NCBI GenBank assembly: GCA_029262795.1
Contig: JAJCYT010000029.1
Span: forward strand, 22,445 to 86,444
Length of the DNA stretch: 64,000 nucleotides
Direction: 5' to 3'
DNA from: Candidatus Fraserbacteria bacterium
GTDB taxonomy: Bacteria; Bipolaricaulota; Bipolaricaulia; RBG-16-55-9; JAJCYT01
Position 1 is the stretch's first letter; every line of letters starts with the position of its first letter. Shown here piece by piece: positions 59,768-64,000 of this stretch. Under the pieces are notes generated by a model. The model saw nothing but the letters and a program-made list of their open reading frames with translations, had not been told where the DNA came from and made no database searches. The translations under genes and the position numbers were made by a program.

Positions 59768-60877
59768 ATGAACCCTACACGCGCCATTGAAGAACGAAGA
59801 CGTACATCCACCTCAATACAGGTTCGTAACCTGCAAATTGGTGGTGGAAACAACATCGTTGTTCAATCGATGACCAGCACCGACACCAAAGATGTTGAAA
59901 CCACGGTGAGTCAAATTCAGCGCATGGAAGCGGCTGGCTGTGAAATGGTTCGGGTGGCCGTATTGAACATGGAAGCGGCGGCCAAGCTGGCTGAGATTAA
60001 ATCCAAAATCAACATTCCTTTGGTGGCCGATATTCACTTCGATCATCGTTTGGCGCTTGAAGCGGTGAAACAAGGTGTGGATAAACTACGCCTGAATCCG
60101 GGCAATATCACAAAACGTGAAAAAATTGAAGAAGTGGTTCATGCCGCCAAAGATGCAGGAATTCCTATTCGTGTGGGTGTCAATGGTGGATCATTGCCCA
60201 AAGATCTTTTGATTCAATATGAAGGTGCCACCCCCGAAGCCATGGTGGCGGCTGGTCTGCGTGAGATTGAAATTTTAGAAGACAATGGTTTTTCCGATAT
60301 CGTGATTTCATTAAAAACGACGGATGTGCCAACGATGATTGAGTCCTATAGGCTGATGTCAAATCAAGTGCCTTATCCTTTACATCTTGGGGTGACTGAA
60401 GCAGGAACAGGTGACCCTGGTGTCATTAAAAGCGCAATTGGCATCGGGACATTGCTTGAAGCGGGCATTGGCGACACCCTGCGTGTGTCTTTGACCGGCG
60501 ACCCTGTCCGTGAAGTACGAGCCGCTTACACGATGCTGAACGCTTTGGGGCAACGGTTGCGCGGCGTTCAATATGCATCATGTCCTACGTGTGGGCGAAT
60601 TGGTATCAATCTGGAAAAAATTGTCGAAGAAGTGGAAGTGCGATTGCGGGATATTGCTGAACCTGTCAAAGTGTCGCTGATTGGGTGTGTGGTCAATGGC
60701 CCTGGCGAAGCTTTGCACAGTGACATTGGACTGGTTGGGGCCAACGGTGCTGGCACCATCTATGTGGACGGCAAACCGCTCAAACGTGTGCCTGAAGATG
60801 AATTGGTTGATGAGTTGGAAAAACTGGTTCGTGAACGATCTGAAATGATGAGTGCGAATCATGCCGCTGGCACATGA
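59768..60877 (+). CDS. ispG: 4-hydroxy-3-methylbut-2-enyl diphosphate synthase
   Basis: 369 aa. The seventh enzyme of the methylerythritol phosphate pathway, with a [4Fe-4S] cluster. The Cys ligands are in SCPTCGR and IGCVVNGPGEA, and the N-terminal TIM barrel begins VQSMTSTDTKDVE. It feeds isoprenoid synthesis together with uppS. It overlaps dinG by 17 bases. Confidence 0.97.
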   Translation: MNPTRAIEERRRTSTSIQVRNLQIGGGNNIVVQSMTSTDTKDVETTVSQIQRMEAAGCEMVRVAVLNMEAAAKLAEIKSKINIPLVADIHFDHRLALEAVKQGVDKLRLNPGNITKREKIEEVVHAAKDAGIPIRVGVNGGSLPKDLLIQYEGATPEAMVAAGLREIEILEDNGFSDIVISLKTTDVPTMIESYRLMSNQVPYPLHLGVTEAGTGDPGVIKSAIGIGTLLEAGIGDTLRVSLTGDPVREVRAAYTMLNALGQRLRGVQYASCPTCGRIGINLEKIVEEVEVRLRDIAEPVKVSLIGCVVNGPGEALHSDIGLVGANGAGTIYVDGKPLKRVPEDELVDELEKLVRERSEMMSANHAAGT

Positions 60878-63677
60878 TGCACTCACCCGCCTTGGGCTGA
60901 ATGATTTCATAGCCATTGATCTTGAAACCACTGGCTTAAATGCTTATGCCGATGAAATTATTGAATTTGGAGCAGTTCATTTTGTCAACGGCGTTGCCGA
61001 AGAAAGCGTTTCCCAACTGATTCAGCCCAATCAAGTCCTGCCTGAATTAATCACACGCCTAACTGGCATTACCCAAGAAGATGTGGCCTATGCGCCTAAA
61101 GCGGAAGAAGTGTTGCCAGATTTGCTAAAGAAATGGACAGGTTCAACATTGGTGGCCCACAACCTGAACTTTGAATTGGGTTTTCTTAACGCAGCCTGTG
61201 ATCGCTTTAAATTAGATCCAATTGATGCAGACCAAGGCATTGATACTGTGCTGCTGGCGCGTACATTTGTTCCCAAACTGTTCAATCACAAACTTACAAC
61301 GGTGGCAGATCATTTTGACATTCCACTTCATCAGGCCCATCGGGCGCTTGATGATGCTGAGGTGGCTGGGAAAGTCTTGTTGGCTTTGATGGAAGTCGCA
61401 TTGGAAGCCGATGCCCGCATCCTGGAAATTTTGGGGCGACTTGCACCGATAGGGAAAATAAAGCGGTTGGTCAAAGGGGCTGAAGAATCTGTCGTCACAA
61501 AACCATCTACAGATATTTATGAAGATCTGGATGAGTTTACCTGGACGCCTTTGCCCCTGGATTTGGATGATATTCCACTCACCGCATTGAACCTGGACAA
61601 AGTGACTGATGAGTTGAGCGACAACGGCACATTGGCTCAATCCCTGCTTCATTTTGAGGAACGCGCTGAACAACAAGCCCTGACACGAGAAGTGGCCGAT
61701 GCGCTGAATGAAGCTAGGTTTTTAATTGGAGAAGCCGGCACCGGTGTAGGCAAATCCTTTGCCTACCTCATACCAGCGATGAAGTGGGCGCAACTCAACA
61801 ATGGACCGCAGGGGCGAGTGATTTTATCAACACGAACCAAAACGTTACAGGATCAGCTGTTTCAAAAAGATATTCCACTACTTCAAAAAACTTTTGACAA
61901 ACCATGGAAGGTCGCTTTGTTGAAGGGCCGACAAAATTATCTGTGCCTGAGACGATTGGACTACCAACTTCGCACGGAGTTGTCTGAGGATGATCAAGAA
62001 GCCTTCATGCCGTTGGTGTCCTGGCTGGGCGAAACGAAAACGGGTGATTTGGACGAAGCACATGGGGTTTGGCGCCGTGACATTCGACGGCGGGTTTATG
62101 ATGATCCTGAGTATTGTGTGGGGCGCAGATGTGAGTTTTTCGAACGCTGTTTTTCAATCAATGCTCGACAGGAAGCCAAAAGTGCTCAGCTTGTTGTGGT
62201 TAACCATGCGTTGTTGTTGGCGGATTTAGCCATGGAAGGCGCCATTCTTGGGGATTATCGTCACTTGATACTTGATGAAGCGCATCATTTAGAAACTTCC
62301 ACACGCCAAGCGTTGCAGCGTTCAGCCAATCATTGGCAGTTCAAGAATTTATTTGAAGAATTGTTGCGGCCTGGCGAAACGGGACGAGATCACGGGTTAT
62401 TGCCTCAATTGCAACAACACGTGCCCGCTGAAAATGCAGAACTTTATAACAAATTAAATTCTGCCAGTGAAGCAAGCCTGGAGCTTCGTGAAGGCGTTAA
62501 TGATTTTTTCAATGATCTGACCAGCCACGTTCAGGGATTGGAAACTTACGCACCCAAATCTATATACACCTTGAAAAAACGCTATCAAACTGACATTTTT
62601 GACGATTTTAAATCTTCTCAGGATGAATTACTCAAAATCCTTTCTATCTGGGCGGATGGGTTGGAAACAATTTCGGAGCTGACTGAGGGTGTAGGAGACA
62701 AAGCAGAGAATTTGGGCGATGCTATTCTTTCAAGCGCTCGAAACTTTCGAACATTGTGTGATGCCTGGCGCTGGCTGCTTCATGCTCAGGATGAGAATTA
62801 TGTGTTTTGGTACGAATTATCTCAGCGCCAATATGCCACCCTCAACCTCAGCGCCGTTCCTTTGGATGTGGGTGAACCATTGATGGCCTTGTATGAACAG
62901 TTAAGAACGGCAATTCTAACCTCAGCCACTTTGTCCGTCAGTGATGATTTTTCTTATTTCCTCAATCGGGTGGGGTTGGATCGTTTGCCTGAAGATCAAG
63001 TAAAAGCCATAAATTTCGGGCAACCCTTTGAGCATGATGAAGTGGTTCATTTGAGTATTCCTACCTATCTGCCAGAACCCAATGATCCAGCTTTTGCTGA
63101 AGCATTGGCAGATTTGCTCTATGAAGTGACCACCTATACACAAAAGCACACGATGGCACTGTTTACCTCCTATAAATTGTTGCAGACCGTTCAGGAACAC
63201 CTGGCTGGCAGAGACTTGTTTGTGTGCGCTCAAAGTGATAATGAATCTCGCAGTCGGGTTTTAGAAGAATTTCGAAATGGCCCTAAGGCAGCCCTTCTTT
63301 TAGGCACGGACAGTTTTTGGGAAGGCATTGATTTGCGAGGAGATGCTTTGGAAATACTGGTTTTAACCAAAATCCCCTTTCCAGTTCCGAGTGATCCTCT
63401 GGTGTCTGCCGAAGAGGAACGGTTGTCTGAACTTGGCAAATCTGCATTTGGCGAATATTCTTTACCGCAGGCGATTCTTACTCTAAGGCAGGGCTTTGGC
63501 CGTTTGATTCGCTCCAAAACGGATCGCGGCGCCGTCATCCTTACAGACGCACGTGTTCTCAAAAAGGGGTATGGTAAACGTGTCCTTAAATCATTCCCAT
63601 GTGAAGCCAACAGCTTCTACACACCCAGTAGCTTGCTGCTTGATCTGAAAAATTTCTTCAACTTAGATAACGAATAA
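60861..63677 (+). CDS. dinG: DinG-family helicase with N-terminal exonuclease domain
   Basis: 938 aa. Residues about 10-175 are a DnaQ/PolC-like 3'-5' exonuclease (IDLETTGLNAYADEIIEFGAV, HNLNFELGFLN, HRALDDAEVA). The rest is an XPD-like helicase: Walker A GEAGTGVGKSF, the Cys ligands (YLCLRR, YCVGRRCEFFERCF), DEAH (LDEAHHLE) and the final motif QGFGRLIRSKTDRG. This arrangement is that of Firmicutes/Chloroflexi DinG. The ATG at 60861 is chosen over GTG 60852. It is the last gene of the operon and is followed within 8 bases by the promoter of an RNA candidate. Confidence 0.94.
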   Translation: MPLAHDALTRLGLNDFIAIDLETTGLNAYADEIIEFGAVHFVNGVAEESVSQLIQPNQVLPELITRLTGITQEDVAYAPKAEEVLPDLLKKWTGSTLVAHNLNFELGFLNAACDRFKLDPIDADQGIDTVLLARTFVPKLFNHKLTTVADHFDIPLHQAHRALDDAEVAGKVLLALMEVALEADARILEILGRLAPIGKIKRLVKGAEESVVTKPSTDIYEDLDEFTWTPLPLDLDDIPLTALNLDKVTDELSDNGTLAQSLLHFEERAEQQALTREVADALNEARFLIGEAGTGVGKSFAYLIPAMKWAQLNNGPQGRVILSTRTKTLQDQLFQKDIPLLQKTFDKPWKVALLKGRQNYLCLRRLDYQLRTELSEDDQEAFMPLVSWLGETKTGDLDEAHGVWRRDIRRRVYDDPEYCVGRRCEFFERCFSINARQEAKSAQLVVVNHALLLADLAMEGAILGDYRHLILDEAHHLETSTRQALQRSANHWQFKNLFEELLRPGETGRDHGLLPQLQQHVPAENAELYNKLNSASEASLELREGVNDFFNDLTSHVQGLETYAPKSIYTLKKRYQTDIFDDFKSSQDELLKILSIWADGLETISELTEGVGDKAENLGDAILSSARNFRTLCDAWRWLLHAQDENYVFWYELSQRQYATLNLSAVPLDVGEPLMALYEQLRTAILTSATLSVSDDFSYFLNRVGLDRLPEDQVKAINFGQPFEHDEVVHLSIPTYLPEPNDPAFAEALADLLYEVTTYTQKHTMALFTSYKLLQTVQEHLAGRDLFVCAQSDNESRSRVLEEFRNGPKAALLLGTDSFWEGIDLRGDALEILVLTKIPFPVPSDPLVSAEEERLSELGKSAFGEYSLPQAILTLRQGFGRLIRSKTDRGAVILTDARVLKKGYGKRVLKSFPCEANSFYTPSSLLLDLKNFFNLDNE

Positions 63678-63684
63678 AAACCTA

Positions 63685-63713
63685 TTGACGAAAAATTTTA
63701 AAACATGTAGGAT
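63685..63713 (+). promoter_or_regulatory. Promoter of the RNA candidate
   Basis: TTGACG (63685-63690), a 17-base spacer and TAGGAT (63708-63713). Confidence 0.75.
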
Positions 63714-63719
63714 AGATAG

Positions 63720-63828
63720 AAATGCTTTAGGGTTTGAGTGTATTACTTGCTCTGCGGAGTGAGGGGTTCTGGCATCAATGCGTGTGGGTGCCTATAAGGG
63801 GTGGAAACTTTTCCACCCCTTTCTTTTT
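63720..63828 (+). ncRNA. Candidate small RNA
   Basis: About 109 bases between a good promoter and a terminator, with no ORF. Internal hairpins: CTTGCTC-TGCG-GAGTGAG (63746-63763) and GGCATC...GGTGCC (63771-63792), then the terminator stem GGGGTGG/CCACCCC. It matches no RNA class I recognise; it lacks the GGAAGCAGC-type core of SRP RNA. Confidence 0.5.
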
Positions 63829-63829
63829 T
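63796..63829 (+). terminator. Terminator of the RNA candidate
   Basis: AAGGGGTGGAAA and TTTCCACCCCTT with a very short loop, followed by T-rich sequence TTCTTTTTT. Confidence 0.85.
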
Positions 63830-63860
63830 AATTCTTAGATCACTCCCTATCAAGCCCCCC

Positions 63861-64000
63861 TGACCCTCCCCCCTGGAAAAGGTCCAGTTTAAGAAATAGG
63901 ATCAAATCCAAGGAGGCAAAGTATGCCAAAGAAGAAATACCGTCCAGAAGATATCATCAACAAGCTCAGAGAAGCAGATGTTTTGCAAGCCGAAGGGATG
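63861..64000 (+). mobile_element. IS3-family insertion sequence, left end
   Basis: The sequence from TGACCCTCCCCCCTGG onward resembles the 5'-TG start of an IS3-family end, with GGAAAAGGTCCAGTTTAAG inside. A transposase OrfA begins 62 bases later. Most of the element is outside the window. Confidence 0.7.
63923..64000 (+). CDS. IS3-family transposase OrfA (partial)
   Basis: The first 26 codons, MPKKKYRPEDIINKLREADV and further, match the N-terminal helix-turn-helix of IS3-type OrfA proteins. GGAGG lies 5-6 bases before the ATG. The reading frame is cut by the window end. Confidence 0.85.
   Translation, partial: MPKKKYRPEDIINKLREADVLQAEGM

Noticed and set aside
63720..63828. SRP RNA or 6S RNA
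   Set aside because: The GGAA tetraloop core of SRP RNA is absent. The length and missing long closing stem do not fit typical 6S RNA.
1..64000. CRISPR arrays, rRNA genes or prophage structural genes
   Set aside because: No regularly spaced repeats, no rRNA signatures and no phage structural proteins were seen.

Overview
This is bacterial chromosomal sequence with strong AGGAGG-type ribosome sites and clear -35/-10 promoters with 17-base spacers. The organism is probably a member of the Chloroflexota or a similar environmental lineage. That is inference only, from a Thermus/Chloroflexi-style nitrate reductase operon with its own di-heme cytochrome, two SARP/BTAD regulators, a DinG with a fused exonuclease, many large secreted proteins and some apparently leaderless genes. 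No rRNA or other phylogenetic marker was used.

Layout. (1) 1-6.8 kb, minus strand: a nitrate reductase operon (small hypothetical gene, narC-like cytochrome, narG, narH cut by the window edge), preceded on the same strand by a Cys-rich PAS + SARP regulator. The operon promoter carries two heptamers 11 bp apart, as expected of a SARP operator. (2) 7.2-9.7 kb: a decayed IS6-family element, a higBA toxin-antitoxin pair bracketed by inverted IS ends, and a VOC-fold protein. (3) 9.7-20.5 kb: an accessory region of secreted proteins (a 497-aa Cys-pair protein, a CSLREA beta-helix protein, a lipoprotein), a second very large SARP/TPR regulator, a frameshifted acetyltransferase, and a dispersed palindromic repeat family. 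(4) 20.8-29.7 kb: an IS6-derived mini-element, then a nitrogen-heterocycle scavenging cluster: carbamoylase, ABC binding protein, adenine-deaminase-like enzyme, two permeases, nucleobase deaminase and a broken MlrC. (5) 29.8-30.5 kb: a broken tyrosine recombinase beside tRNA-Leu, the likely end of a genomic island. (6) 30.7-63.7 kb: mostly ordinary chromosome. It has envelope proteins, a class III cyclase, an SDR, alaS-proB, a UshA-type phosphoesterase, E1beta-E2 of a 2-oxoacid dehydrogenase, a phospholipid cluster (CDP-alcohol transferase, CdsA paralogue, PlsC), the convergent valS-folC-uppS-cdsA operon, a predicted methyltransferase, tRNA-Thr, and the operon miaB-pfkB-CBS-ispG-dinG. (7) 63.7-64 kb: a candidate small RNA between a good promoter and terminator, then the left end of an IS3-family element.

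How it fits together. The nar genes provide membrane nitrate respiration, probably switched by the PAS-SARP protein. The heterocycle cluster would import and open nitrogen-rich cyclic compounds. The valS transcript has a long leader with a 31-codon ORF that ends in Val/Leu/Ile codons, which suggests attenuation. The least explained parts are the 9.7-20.5 kb secretome region with its repeats, the SARP-type promoter architecture, the valS leader and the RNA after dinG.
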